From a gamma proteobacterium HTCC2207 (GTDB lineage Bacteria > Pseudomonadota > Gammaproteobacteria > Pseudomonadales > Porticoccaceae), in the NCBI GenBank assembly GCA_905182265.1, contig CAJJAO010000005.1, positions 1 to 64,000 on the forward strand: a stretch of 64,000 nucleotides of DNA, given 5' to 3'. Every line of letters begins with the position of its first letter. The first letter of the stretch is position 1. The position numbers and the translations under genes were made by a program. Below, piece by piece: positions 36,507-45,218 of the stretch. The notes beneath the pieces are model-generated. The model was not told the DNA's origin. It made no database searches and saw only the letters and a program-made list of their open reading frames with translations.

Positions 36507-37728
36507 TGGCTATGGCCTCTGGTGTAATATTAGCTTCGTTCTCCGGACTCAATTTCATGCCTTCGATGGGCACGCCCATGGCACTGACAATAATTTCATC
36601 ACCTTCCTCCAGCCCAGCGATAACATAGTAAAAGCGATCATCACCAAAAATGGGTTCTACTACTTTAAGGCGCAACCTCTGCTCTGCATCTACCAGCGCC
36701 ACTTTGCTACCTTCCAATAGTGCATGACGGGGAATAGCAAAGGCGTCATCAATGGTCTTGCCGCCAATAGTGGCCGTCACAAAAGTGCCCATCAACAAAG
36801 GGGACCGGGTTGCTACACCGCTCGAAGTAAGCCTTCCATAAGGGTCGTGTATCTGGGCAACTACATAGAGCGCGCGGTTCTGTTCGCTAATCACGCCCTC
36901 TGAACGAACCAGTTTAGCCGGCCAAACCTGATCGGTATTATCGATAGACCCCCTTAGGATAAGGTCAAGCTGGCTATTTTTATCGGCGTTTGAAAAACTA
37001 TTCATCATCGATAGGTCACGCTTGGTGAGGGGCAGGCGTACCTCTGCAAAGTCGGTGGCAAAAGTGTCACCGAGGGGCGAGCCCACAGTCACATATTGGC
37101 CAATATCCACTTTTTTAGCAGCCACCATTCCCGGGTATGGGGCGCGAATGCTGGTGCGGGCTAATTTTAGTTTGGCCTGTTTCACTTCCGCTTCTGCTTC
37201 CAATACGTTGGCACGGGCCTCATCGAGATAGGGTTTACGCAGGGCTAGTAGGGGCGCTTCCTCGGCGGGTCGGCCGGTCATGCCCCATTCTTTTTCTGCC
37301 TGCACAGCGCGAGCTTTTTCAAAGGTTAGCTGGGCATTCATGCTGATTAATTTGGCATTGGCTCGCTGCAAGGCAACTTCGTAGTCCGTTGGGTCAAGCT
37401 CGAGCAATACATCGTTGGTATCAAAGGCGCCCCCCACTACAAACTTTTCGGACACCGTTAAAACACGGCCGGATACTTCTGAAATTAATGATGTGCGGGT
37501 GCGCGCGGCAACTGTACCCTGGGATTCAATTGACAAAACAGCCTGGGTTCTTACCAAACTAATGGTTTTGACTGCGACGGCGGTATCGGGAGATTCCGCC
37601 TTTACGGGCGCAGGCTTGAGAAGATTCATGGCCATTGAAATAACAATCGCCGCAACAATAATGGCGATGGGTAATAGCTTTCTAGAATGTTTTTGTAAGA
37701 TGTTCTTTTTCAATAGTTTTGTGTTCAC
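36496..37728 (-). CDS. RND periplasmic adaptor (membrane fusion protein), copy 1
   Basis: The 410-residue adaptor has an N-terminal membrane anchor (LLPIAIIVAAIVISMAMNLL), a first lipoyl half (SEVSGRVLTVSEKFVVGGAFDTNDVLLELD), a helical hairpin containing EKEWGMTGRPAEEAPLLALR, a second lipoyl half (IRAPYPGMVAAKKVDIGQYV) and beta-barrel domains. It couples the RND permease encoded downstream (11-nt overlap) to an outer-membrane channel. The same hairpin motif EKEWGMTGRP recurs in the paralogue at 41-42 kb. Confidence 0.92.
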   Translation of the reverse strand: MNTKLLKKNILQKHSRKLLPIAIIVAAIVISMAMNLLKPAPVKAESPDTAVAVKTISLVRTQAVLSIESQGTVAARTRTSLISEVSGRVLTVSEKFVVGGAFDTNDVLLELDPTDYEVALQRANAKLISMNAQLTFEKARAVQAEKEWGMTGRPAEEAPLLALRKPYLDEARANVLEAEAEVKQAKLKLARTSIRAPYPGMVAAKKVDIGQYVTVGSPLGDTFATDFAEVRLPLTKRDLSMMNSFSNADKNSQLDLILRGSIDNTDQVWPAKLVRSEGVISEQNRALYVVAQIHDPYGRLTSSGVATRSPLLMGTFVTATIGGKTIDDAFAIPRHALLEGSKVALVDAEQRLRLKVVEPIFGDDRFYYVIAGLEEGDEIIVSAMGVPIEGMKLSPENEANITPEAIANAE

Positions 37729-38137
37729 AAGAGCCCCTATCCTTAGGATGTTCTACTCCCAAATTTCGGAAGTTTTAAATTCAGTTTTAGCAAGATGCAG
37801 TGAGATGTAACGGGGTGACACGCTGATAGCTATGGTTTAGCAAGGTATACAAAATGTAGCTATAGCAATTCGTCCAATAACTATAGCAGGTGACAGAAAA
37901 AGTGCCGCAAAGAATGAACGGTGACGTGGCAAGAACGAAAGGGCTAAAGGGCTAAAGGAGTGTGACAGTAAGTAAGGGGTGTAGAAGATAGAAGGTGTAG
38001 GTCGTAGGTGGCAGAAATCAGATAGCAAATAGCAGCAATAAGAACTAAGTAGCCAACTGACTGCGATTTAAGGATCTACGCCGATAAAGGCGCAGATCCC
38101 GATTATCAAAGACTGATTAAGAGTCTATTAAAAGCTA
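37729..38137. other. 409-bp spacer between the two RND operons
   Basis: Contains the terminator of the upstream pump operon (38072-38099) and, between 37915 and 38030, a purine-rich stretch with loose repeats (AGGGCTAAAGGGCTAAAGGAG; GTAGAAGATAGAAGGTGTAGGTCGTAGGTGG). The promoter of the downstream pair should lie near 37740-37830 but is not clear. The minus-strand frame at 37837-38028 is low-complexity and not credible. Confidence 0.5.
38072..38099 (-). terminator. Hairpin after the second RND permease gene
   Basis: On the minus strand GGATCTGCGCC, loop TTTATC, GGCGTAGATCC forms an 11-bp stem with one G-U pair, 39 nt past the stop codon, followed by TTAAAT. Confidence 0.65.
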
Positions 38138-41100
38138 CTATCGAACCTCAGGCTCGGGGAAGCGGCCCATAAACTTAGACACAAACAGAACCACACCAAC
38201 AATCACCAGCAATAACGCAATAGCGGTAAACAGTGCCATCGACAGAATGCCAATAAAGACACCAAAGTAACTAATTGCCATCAACAGCGGCAGTAAAAGC
38301 ATCAGGCTGACAAACCGGTTATTAGTCTCAACCACTAAATAGAGGCAAGGAATCAACAGCAGCGTTATCGTCGACGCAAACAAAATACCAAAGCTCAAAG
38401 ACAGCGCCATTGGAATCACAAACTGTGCCTGCACACTGGTTTCAAACAATAGCGGCAAAAGACCAACAAAAGTCGTCAAGGTGGTTAGCAGAATGGCTCG
38501 GAACCGCTTGGTACCAGCTTTGATAATGGCGTCCTGAGAGGACAGCCCTTCGGCCTTACCCCTATTGGCAAACTCCACCAAGATGAGGCTGTCATTAACC
38601 ACTACGCCAGCAAGGGCGATAATGCCGAAAATAGACAGAATATTCACCGACATATCAAACAACATGTGGCCAATAACCGCGCCGATAAAGCCAAAAGGAA
38701 TCACCGACATGATCACTATTGGCTGTAAGTAAGATCTCAGCGGCACCGCCAGCAAGCCATAAATCATAAACAGGGCCAACATGAAGCCCACGCCCATCTT
38801 AATATAGTATTCGTTCTGCTCTTGGGTACCACCGCTCAGGCGGAATCCCACACTGGGGTATTTCTCTAACAGCGTCGGCACGAATTTGGTGCGGGCATCG
38901 CTCACAACATCGCCACTCTGAATCTTATCTTCTTCTACATCTGCGGTAATGGTGACAGTGCGTTTGCGATCGAGACGATCAATGGATGTTAGGCCTAAGC
39001 CCAGGCTAATGTCTGCGACCTGGCCTATTTCAATCGCTTGGCCAGCACCAGTTCTTATAAGCATGTTTTCCAATGTGGCGATGGAGCGACGGTCTTCAAT
39101 AGGGTATCTGACCATAACTTTAATGGTGTCTGAGTTGCGCTGAATTCTCTGCACCTCTTCGCCATAAAAAGCCTGTCTCACCTGAACAGCAACATCGCGC
39201 AGAGTCACGCCAACTTGGCTGGCATAGGGTTTGAGTTTAATCAGAACCTCTTTACTGCCAGAGCCCTGAGAATTGTAGATATCGTAAACACCCGGGAACT
39301 GGGTTAAATACTGCTGTAATTCATTGCCCGCATTGGTCAATTCTTCCGGGTTAGAGCCCGAGAGGGACAGGCTAATTTTAGCGCCAGAAGGCCCTTCACT
39401 TGCAGAGTAACGCTGCTCGCGAACATTGGGCATGAGACCCACATCTTCGCGCCACATCCGTGCAATCTCTACGGCACTAACGGTACGGTACTCGGCTTTG
39501 GTCAACACCAGTCTAAAGCTAGCATTAACATCACTGCGCACAAATACAGCAACATGCTCAACCAGGCCGACACTGTCAGGGTTTGCTTCTCGATATTCTC
39601 GATCAATTTTGTAGATAGAGTCTTCTATCACATCAATCGTTTCCCTGAGGCTTTTTGCTGAGGCTCCGTCTTGCATCACTATGTTGCCACGCACATCGTC
39701 GCCGGGAACGTTAGGAAAAAACTCAAACTTGGCGAGACCGCTGCTTGTAGCACCCAGCACCAATATCAATATGCCCAAGAACCCCGCCAAAGTGATATAG
39801 CGGTTGATTAGTGCTTTACGCAGAATAGGCTGATAAACATTGTCTATAAAAGTCTCAAGACCGCTAGAAATAGCCCGCTGGTATTTGGTGATAAAACCCA
39901 TCCAGCCTGTTGGCTTTTCACCAAACTTAAGACCCACTAAGTGGGAGGGTAGGATCAGCTTGGATTCGATTAACGAGAATGTTAAACACAGGATGACAAC
40001 TACGCCAATGGCCTTGGTAATACCCGCAAAGCTACCGCCAATAAAAATAATTGGTGCAAACGCAGCCATCGTAGTCAGTACACCAATAGTCGAGGGTGTA
40101 GCGACCTTTTTAACGCCCGCCACCACTGTATCTATAGAGGCATGGTAAACAGTGCCAGCAGCAAGCTCACCAGAGCTACTCTTTTGCTTGTAGTCTTCTT
40201 TCACTTCGCTATAGACACTTTCACCAATAACAATGGCATCGTCCACCACGATTCCCAGCACCATAATAAAGGCAAACAAACTCAATACATTGACTGTGAT
40301 ATCGCCCATTGGCATCAGCCAAAATGCACCGGCAAAGCTCACAGGAATGCCTAAGATTACCCAAAACGCGACTTTCAGGTTAAGGAACATACCCAGCACT
40401 AGGGCCACCAGCAGGCCTCCCATTAATAGGTTTTCGGACATCATGGTCAAACGACCATTTAGGTAATAGGCCTCGTCATTAAACACACTGATACTGATAC
40501 CGTCGGGAAGGGTCTTCTGCTTTTCTTTAGTATAAGCATGAACCGCTTCACTAATCGTCAATAGGTTTTGGCCCTCTAAAGAGAACACTCCTAAGGTGAA
40601 AGAATTTTTCCGGTCAAACCGGTTGGTATACATTCTGTCGGTAAACCCATCTCGCACATTGGCGACATCTGACAGCATCAGCTGGGTGCCGTCCAAATCA
40701 CTTCTGATAACGATATTTTCGAAGTCACTGCCGAAGTATGACTTACCCTCAGTTCTGATAAGCACGTTGCCGTTGCCGGTTCTAATCATGCCCGCTGGAA
40801 GATCTAACGAAGAGGACCTTACCGCCCTTGCTACTTCGGCCAGCGTGAGATTGAGTTCTTTAAGGCGGTCTTCACGGACCTCAATGGAAATCTCGTACCG
40901 ACCGGCACCCCAGAGCTGTACTTCTTTAACGGGGGCCAGCGCCAAGAGCTCATCATAGACTTCGTCGCCCACAAGCTTTTTCTGCCGCTCGGTCATGTCA
41001 CCATAGACAGAAACTCCCATGGCCCATAAATTTTGCTGTACTCGCTGCACGGTTGGCTTTTCAAGATCATCTGGCAGATTGGTAATACCGTCGATGCGAT

Positions 41101-41446
41101 TTTCGATCTGCGTCATCACTTCGCTGATATCTTCGTTGGGCTCGATTTCTAATCGAATTCTGGCACGGTCACGATCTGCAGATGAGGTGATTTTTTTAAT
41201 ACCCTGCAGGCCCTCAAGTGCTGATTCCATCGGCAAAATAACGCCCTTCTCAACCTCGATAGGGGCAGCGCCAGGATAGGGCGCAGACACAGTCACCAAG
41301 CGCAGCTCTGTGCGCGGAAACATCTCTTTACTAATATTAGTGAGGGATAACGCACCCGCAAAAAATACCAGGATCATGACTAGGTTTGCCGCAACTGGGT
41401 TGCGCGTAAACCAACCAATAAGGCCCGTTGATTTTTTCTCGATCAC
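38138..41446 (-). CDS. RND efflux transporter permease, copy 2, with C-terminal hydrophobic extension
   Basis: This 1102-residue AcrB-type pump is closely similar along its length to the permease at 33-36 kb (same LIGWFT-NPVAANL start, GGVILPME-like and VVDDAIVIGES motifs). It differs by a C-terminal extension of about 50 residues after the usual last helix, with two further hydrophobic segments (MLLLPLLMAISYFGVFIGIL and ALFTAIALLLVIVGVVLFV), ending in polar RFPEPEVR. Helix-4 acidic residues are intact, so proton coupling should be. It overlaps its adaptor gene by 4 nt. Substrate unknown. Confidence 0.93.
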   Translation of the reverse strand: MIEKKSTGLIGWFTRNPVAANLVMILVFFAGALSLTNISKEMFPRTELRLVTVSAPYPGAAPIEVEKGVILPMESALEGLQGIKKITSSADRDRARIRLEIEPNEDISEVMTQIENRIDGITNLPDDLEKPTVQRVQQNLWAMGVSVYGDMTERQKKLVGDEVYDELLALAPVKEVQLWGAGRYEISIEVREDRLKELNLTLAEVARAVRSSSLDLPAGMIRTGNGNVLIRTEGKSYFGSDFENIVIRSDLDGTQLMLSDVANVRDGFTDRMYTNRFDRKNSFTLGVFSLEGQNLLTISEAVHAYTKEKQKTLPDGISISVFNDEAYYLNGRLTMMSENLLMGGLLVALVLGMFLNLKVAFWVILGIPVSFAGAFWLMPMGDITVNVLSLFAFIMVLGIVVDDAIVIGESVYSEVKEDYKQKSSSGELAAGTVYHASIDTVVAGVKKVATPSTIGVLTTMAAFAPIIFIGGSFAGITKAIGVVVILCLTFSLIESKLILPSHLVGLKFGEKPTGWMGFITKYQRAISSGLETFIDNVYQPILRKALINRYITLAGFLGILILVLGATSSGLAKFEFFPNVPGDDVRGNIVMQDGASAKSLRETIDVIEDSIYKIDREYREANPDSVGLVEHVAVFVRSDVNASFRLVLTKAEYRTVSAVEIARMWREDVGLMPNVREQRYSASEGPSGAKISLSLSGSNPEELTNAGNELQQYLTQFPGVYDIYNSQGSGSKEVLIKLKPYASQVGVTLRDVAVQVRQAFYGEEVQRIQRNSDTIKVMVRYPIEDRRSIATLENMLIRTGAGQAIEIGQVADISLGLGLTSIDRLDRKRTVTITADVEEDKIQSGDVVSDARTKFVPTLLEKYPSVGFRLSGGTQEQNEYYIKMGVGFMLALFMIYGLLAVPLRSYLQPIVIMSVIPFGFIGAVIGHMLFDMSVNILSIFGIIALAGVVVNDSLILVEFANRGKAEGLSSQDAIIKAGTKRFRAILLTTLTTFVGLLPLLFETSVQAQFVIPMALSLSFGILFASTITLLLIPCLYLVVETNNRFVSLMLLLPLLMAISYFGVFIGILSMALFTAIALLLVIVGVVLFVSKFMGRFPEPEVR

Positions 41447-42651
41447 TTGGCACCACCCACGCTTAGGTTATTTCTGACACGCAGCTTTAGCCCTTCAATT
41501 GGAGTCCCCAGAGCACTAATGATCACTTCCTGGCCGTTTACTAGGCCCTCAGAGATGTAGTAATGGTCGTCGTCTGTAGAGACAACGATTACACTGATAA
41601 TTTGCAGCAAGCTATTCTCATCGACCAGCCCCACTCGCGACCCTTCGAGTAACGCGCTGCGCGGAATTTTAAAGACATCGTTTAGCACTTTGCCCTGAAT
41701 AGACGCCTTTACAAAAGTACCTACCCGAAGCGGAGCCTGTTTTTTATCAGTGCTTTCCGTACTTGCCGTTTGACCCTTAACAGCAGTTCGATTGACACCG
41801 TAGGGATCTGGCACTCTTGCCACTATATATTGCGAACGATTGAGCTGATCAACCACACCTTCCGAGCGCTCAATAACAGCTGGCCAAGACGAGTTCATAC
41901 CATCGACCGTGCCACTCAAAATAACGTCTGTGCCCGCTAGGGTCGCTTTCGAGGAAAGCCCCTCCATCATGGTCAAATCTTTCTCGGTGAGAGGTAACCT
42001 TATCTCAACAAAATCGATAGCAAAGGTTTCGCCGATACGGGTACCTGTGGTTACAAACTGGCCTATATCAGCTAGTTTTTTTGACACCATGCCTGCATAG
42101 GGCGCTTTAATAATGGTCTTAGCTAACTTGACCTTTGCTTGCCTTACTTCAGCTTCAGCTTGGAGAAGATTGGCCTGAGCCTCTAGAAGGTAGGGCTTGC
42201 GTAGGGCCAGTAACGGAGCTTCAGATTTTGGACGTCCGGTCATGCCCCATTCTTTTTCTGCCTGCACTGAACGAGCCTTCTCAAGCTCCATCAAGGCCTT
42301 AAAGCTAATCAACTTGGCTTCTGCCCGCTGCAGCGCTACTTGGTAATCAGTGGGGTCTAGGGTCAAAAGCATGTCGCCGGTTTTAAATGTACCGCCAACA
42401 ACAAAGGCATCGGACACATCTAATACAGCGCCTGAAACCTCAGAAATTAATGTTGTCCGAGTTCTGGGAGCGACAATGCCTTGGGACTCGACACGCATCT
42501 CTAATCTAGCGCTGTTAACAACCTCCGTCTTCACTGCCATTGCAGCTTCAGGCTCTGGTGCCTTAACAGCATCAGGTTTCAACAGATTCATTACTACGGC
42601 TAAAAATAGGGCGGCGGATACAACACCGATGGCTATTAATTTATCTTTCAC
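41443..42651 (-). CDS. RND periplasmic adaptor (membrane fusion protein), copy 2
   Basis: The 402-residue paralogue of the adaptor at 36-37 kb has a membrane anchor at about residues 6-25 and lipoyl halves SEVSGAVLDVSDAFVVGGTFKTGD and IKAPYAGMVSKKLADIGQFV. The helical hairpin contains EKEWGMTGRPKSEAPLLALR. It has an extra polar insert (about residues 290-310, rich in Thr, Ser and Lys) absent from copy 1. It is first in its operon, with a T-rich upstream region (42652-42720) but no clear promoter call. Confidence 0.92.
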   Translation of the reverse strand: MKDKLIAIGVVSAALFLAVVMNLLKPDAVKAPEPEAAMAVKTEVVNSARLEMRVESQGIVAPRTRTTLISEVSGAVLDVSDAFVVGGTFKTGDMLLTLDPTDYQVALQRAEAKLISFKALMELEKARSVQAEKEWGMTGRPKSEAPLLALRKPYLLEAQANLLQAEAEVRQAKVKLAKTIIKAPYAGMVSKKLADIGQFVTTGTRIGETFAIDFVEIRLPLTEKDLTMMEGLSSKATLAGTDVILSGTVDGMNSSWPAVIERSEGVVDQLNRSQYIVARVPDPYGVNRTAVKGQTASTESTDKKQAPLRVGTFVKASIQGKVLNDVFKIPRSALLEGSRVGLVDENSLLQIISVIVVSTDDDHYYISEGLVNGQEVIISALGTPIEGLKLRVRNNLSVGGAK

Positions 42652-42753
42652 TCGGTTCTTCCTTTATTCTTCTTATTCTAAAATTATTATTGTTTGGTCT
42701 GTTTTTTTTGATCTATCGTTAGCCCAGTAATGAACCAGTGTCGCTAGGTTCTT

Positions 42754-43263
42754 TTAAAGAGTACCTAACCACAAAAAATAGAGTAACCAGGCGCAGCTCC
42801 CGGCTGCCAGCCCCGCCACAACATCGTCGATCATAATACCCAAACCGCCGCCAACATGCTTATCTAACCAGCTAATCGGCCAAGGCTTAAAAATATCAAA
42901 CAGGCGAAATAGTATAAAGCCTAATACTATGGTTACGTAATTTAGCGGCAAAAAGGCCATAGTCACCCAAAAACCGACAAATTCGTCCCACACAATACCA
43001 CCGTGATCATGGACTCCCAGCTTGTCTGCCGCTCTGCCGCAGATGGCCACACCAGCAACAGCGGACAGGGCCACAATAAACAGAGTCGTCAGCTGGGGCA
43101 ACTGGGCCAGCAACAACCACAGTGGAATAGCCGCAATGGTACCAAAAGTCCCCGGCGCCTTGGGCGCTAGGCCACTGCCAAAGCCAAAGGCTAATAATAA
43201 ACTGGGTGAGCGTAAAAGCTCTGCAACCCTAGGGTTAACGGCTGAAATGATCAAACCCTCCAT
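42754..43263 (-). CDS. pgpA: Phosphatidylglycerophosphatase A (PgpA)
   Basis: The membrane phosphatase dephosphorylates phosphatidylglycerol phosphate in phospholipid synthesis. Conserved motifs are GFGSGLAPKAPGTFGT, DHGGIVWDEFVG (metal-binding Asp/Glu), RLFDIFKPWP and GGLGIMIDDVVAG. It follows thiL and nusB, its standard neighbours in gammaproteobacteria. I prefer ATG 43263 (MEGLIISAVNP), which overlaps thiL by 29 nt. An upstream ATG at 43287 would add eight residues; the start is uncertain as neither has a clear ribosome binding site, although GGAGGG lies just inside the coding region. Confidence 0.92.
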   Translation of the reverse strand: MEGLIISAVNPRVAELLRSPSLLLAFGFGSGLAPKAPGTFGTIAAIPLWLLLAQLPQLTTLFIVALSAVAGVAICGRAADKLGVHDHGGIVWDEFVGFWVTMAFLPLNYVTIVLGFILFRLFDIFKPWPISWLDKHVGGGLGIMIDDVVAGLAAGSCAWLLYFLWLGTL

Positions 43264-44224
43264 TAAATGCTGTCGATGACTGACCATCTACTATAACAAG
43301 ATCGTCCGAATTATTTGCCGCCAGTATCTGGCCAATCAAGGTTGCCTGGAGTTTACCCTTAGCAATCCACTGATCAACCGTTTCGCGGTGGACTAAGGGC
43401 ACGGTAAAGCACAGCTGGTAATCATCACCCCCAGTCAGTGCCCAACCTAAAAAGTGTTGGGGCCAGGTCTCGACCAACTCTCCATGCACGGGCAATAAAT
43501 TAGTTTCAATCTGACCACAGACTCGACTGGCTTGGCAGATATGACCCAGATCTGCAATTAGGCCATCAGATATATCGATACAGGCACTGGCGATATTGCG
43601 TAATTTGATACCTATCTCGACCTGAGGCTGGGGTTCATAAAACCGCTTGAGTAACCGATCGGGGCTATTAATCTGCTTGGAATGACCTTTGATCATATTC
43701 AGAGATGCAGCACCGTCACCTAATGTCCCGGTCACATAGATAGCATCTTCCACCGCCGCACCATCTCTTCGCAGTGCATCGCCAATGGGCACTTCACCCA
43801 TTAAGGTAAGGCTAATCGTCAGAGGCCCCGCAGTGGTATCACCGCCGACCAGTGCAACGTTAAATTGGTTTGCAATCTTAGCTAGGCCTCGGCTAAAACC
43901 TTCAAGCCAATCGGCATTGGCCATGTCTTGGGGAATAGTCAGCGCTAGGGTAAACCACTTAGGGGTGGCGCCCATGGCAGCCATATCGCTGAGATTGACG
44001 CAGAGTGTGCGAGTGGCAATCTGCTCTGCACTTGCGCCGACAGGAAAGTGTACGGACTCTACTAAGGTGTCGGTGGCACAAACAAGGTGATGGCCTGGGC
44101 TGACTTTAACTAGGGCAGCATCGTCACCAATACCAAGCTCTACTCCCTGCTGCCCCGTAAGGCCTTTGAAGTAGGTGGCGATTAGTGCAAATTCACTAAG
44201 CTGTCTGACGATTGGCTCTGACAG
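43235..44224 (-). CDS. thiL: Thiamine-monophosphate kinase ThiL, apparent CTG start
   Basis: ThiL phosphorylates thiamine phosphate to the diphosphate cofactor. The first ATG in frame (43984) would start at MAAMGATPKW and lose the N-terminal metal/ATP site. Reading upstream, the frame stays open to a TAA at 44246-44248 and encodes the family N-terminus SEFALIATYFKG, then ELGIGDDAAL (Asp34/Asp35) and ATDTLVESVHFP, all matching E. coli ThiL. There is no ATG, GTG or TTG there. CTG at 44222-44224 has AGGAG 7 nt upstream and gives 329 residues, the expected length. Downstream motifs GGDTTAGPL and DISDGLIADLGHI are intact. It sits between nusB and pgpA, as usual. Confidence 0.88.
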   Translation of the reverse strand: MSEPIVRQLSEFALIATYFKGLTGQQGVELGIGDDAALVKVSPGHHLVCATDTLVESVHFPVGASAEQIATRTLCVNLSDMAAMGATPKWFTLALTIPQDMANADWLEGFSRGLAKIANQFNVALVGGDTTAGPLTISLTLMGEVPIGDALRRDGAAVEDAIYVTGTLGDGAASLNMIKGHSKQINSPDRLLKRFYEPQPQVEIGIKLRNIASACIDISDGLIADLGHICQASRVCGQIETNLLPVHGELVETWPQHFLGWALTGGDDYQLCFTVPLVHRETVDQWIAKGKLQATLIGQILAANNSDDLVIVDGQSSTAFNGGFDHFSR

Positions 44225-44236
44225 GTTTCCACTCCT

Positions 44237-44274
44237 AGCTGCTTTTTAGCGACTTTTTAGCTACTTTAAAGCTG
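44237..44274. repeat. 11-bp repeats at the nusB stop
   Basis: Read on the minus strand just after the nusB TAG: GTAGCTAAAAA, GTCGCTAAAAA, GCAGCTAGG. The unit contains TAG or TAA in alternate frames, and the last copy supplies the thiL ribosome binding site. Confidence 0.75.
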
Positions 44275-44275
44275 A

Positions 44276-44716
44276 CTATCTGCGCTTATTAGCAGCCACT
44301 TCAATAGCACGCTTATCAATGGCGACCTTATCCAATACGCCATTGATAAACTTAAAGGCGTCGGTGGGACCAAAGGTTTTGGCCAGGTTGACGCCTTCAT
44401 TGATCACCACTTTATAGGGTACCTCAATACTGTAAACCATTTCATAGCTGGCAATACGCAGTACCGCTCGGGATACCGGATCCAGGTCTTTATTTTCACG
44501 GTCTAGGTGAGGCGTATAGGTCGCATCGACCTCGGCCAAATTTTTAGGCACCCCAAACAATATATCGTGAAACAGACCGGCATCCACCTTGCCCATATCG
44601 TTGTCGGAATGAAATTCAGCCTCGATATCGATCAGGTCTGTGCGACCCACATCCCAGGAGTAAAGAGCCTGTACCAGTAACCTGCGGGCTTTCTGTTTTT
44701 CTTTCGGTTTCGACAT
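44276..44716 (-). CDS. nusB: Transcription antitermination factor NusB
   Basis: This 146-residue all-helical protein binds boxA RNA with NusE (S10) in rRNA antitermination. Characteristic features are an Arg-rich N-terminus (KARRLLVQALYSWDVG), VSRAVLRIASYEM, VPYKVVINEGVNLAKTFG and FINGVLDKVA. It starts 1 nt after the ribH stop codon, in the conserved rib-nusB order. Its short N-terminal Lys-rich extension is normal. Confidence 0.97.
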   Translation of the reverse strand: MSKPKEKQKARRLLVQALYSWDVGRTDLIDIEAEFHSDNDMGKVDAGLFHDILFGVPKNLAEVDATYTPHLDRENKDLDPVSRAVLRIASYEMVYSIEVPYKVVINEGVNLAKTFGPTDAFKFINGVLDKVAIDKRAIEVAANKRR

Positions 44717-44717
44717 A

Positions 44718-45200
44718 TTATTCGGCGCCTTGCATCTGTTTAAAGATGGCTAGCATCTCAAGGATAGTCAGAGCTGCCTCTTCACCTTTATTTTCTTCGT
44801 TGTCACCGGAGCGGTCCAATGACTGCTGCAGATTGTCGGTCGTCAACAGACCAAAGGCGACGGGCAGGTTTTCATTGAGTCCCACCTCACCAATACCCCG
44901 AGTTGTCTCAGAGCACACATAGTCAAAGTGCGGTGTATCTCCACGAATCACACAACCCAGGGTAATAATGGCATCGAAGCGCCCTGTACGCGCAGCGCGC
45001 TGAGCAGCCAAGGGCAACTCAAAGGCACCGGGGACACGGAATTCTTCAACGGCATCACCACTGATATTGTGGCGCGCCAAAGCCCGAACAGCACCGTTTA
45101 ACAGGCCGTCGGTTATCTCGGCATTCCAGCGCGCAGCGATTACTGCGACGCACACCTTACCCAGATTAAAATTACCTTCTTCAGGTCTAAACTCACTCAT
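44718..45200 (-). CDS. ribH: 6,7-Dimethyl-8-ribityllumazine synthase (RibH)
   Basis: This 160-residue enzyme condenses the pyrimidine and dihydroxybutanone phosphate intermediates into lumazine, the penultimate step of riboflavin synthesis. The motifs ARWNAEITDGLLNGA, RVPGAFELPLAAQ, ITLGCVIRGDTPHFDYV (catalytic His) and PVAFGLLTTDNLQQSLDRSG match the family. The motif GEEAA near the C-terminus follows a short acidic insertion NEENK. It is coupled to ribBX upstream and nusB downstream. Confidence 0.97.
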   Translation of the reverse strand: MSEFRPEEGNFNLGKVCVAVIAARWNAEITDGLLNGAVRALARHNISGDAVEEFRVPGAFELPLAAQRAARTGRFDAIITLGCVIRGDTPHFDYVCSETTRGIGEVGLNENLPVAFGLLTTDNLQQSLDRSGDNEENKGEEAALTILEMLAIFKQMQGAE

Positions 45201-45218
45201 GGTTAATTCCTGTTTGTG

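Noticed and set aside
37837..38028. 63-codon minus-strand frame between the RND operons
   Set aside because: The translation is low-complexity and arises from a purine-rich repetitive spacer.
43235..43984. ThiL as a truncated pseudogene from ATG 43984
   Set aside because: The missing N-terminal 80 residues are encoded in frame just upstream with all conserved motifs.
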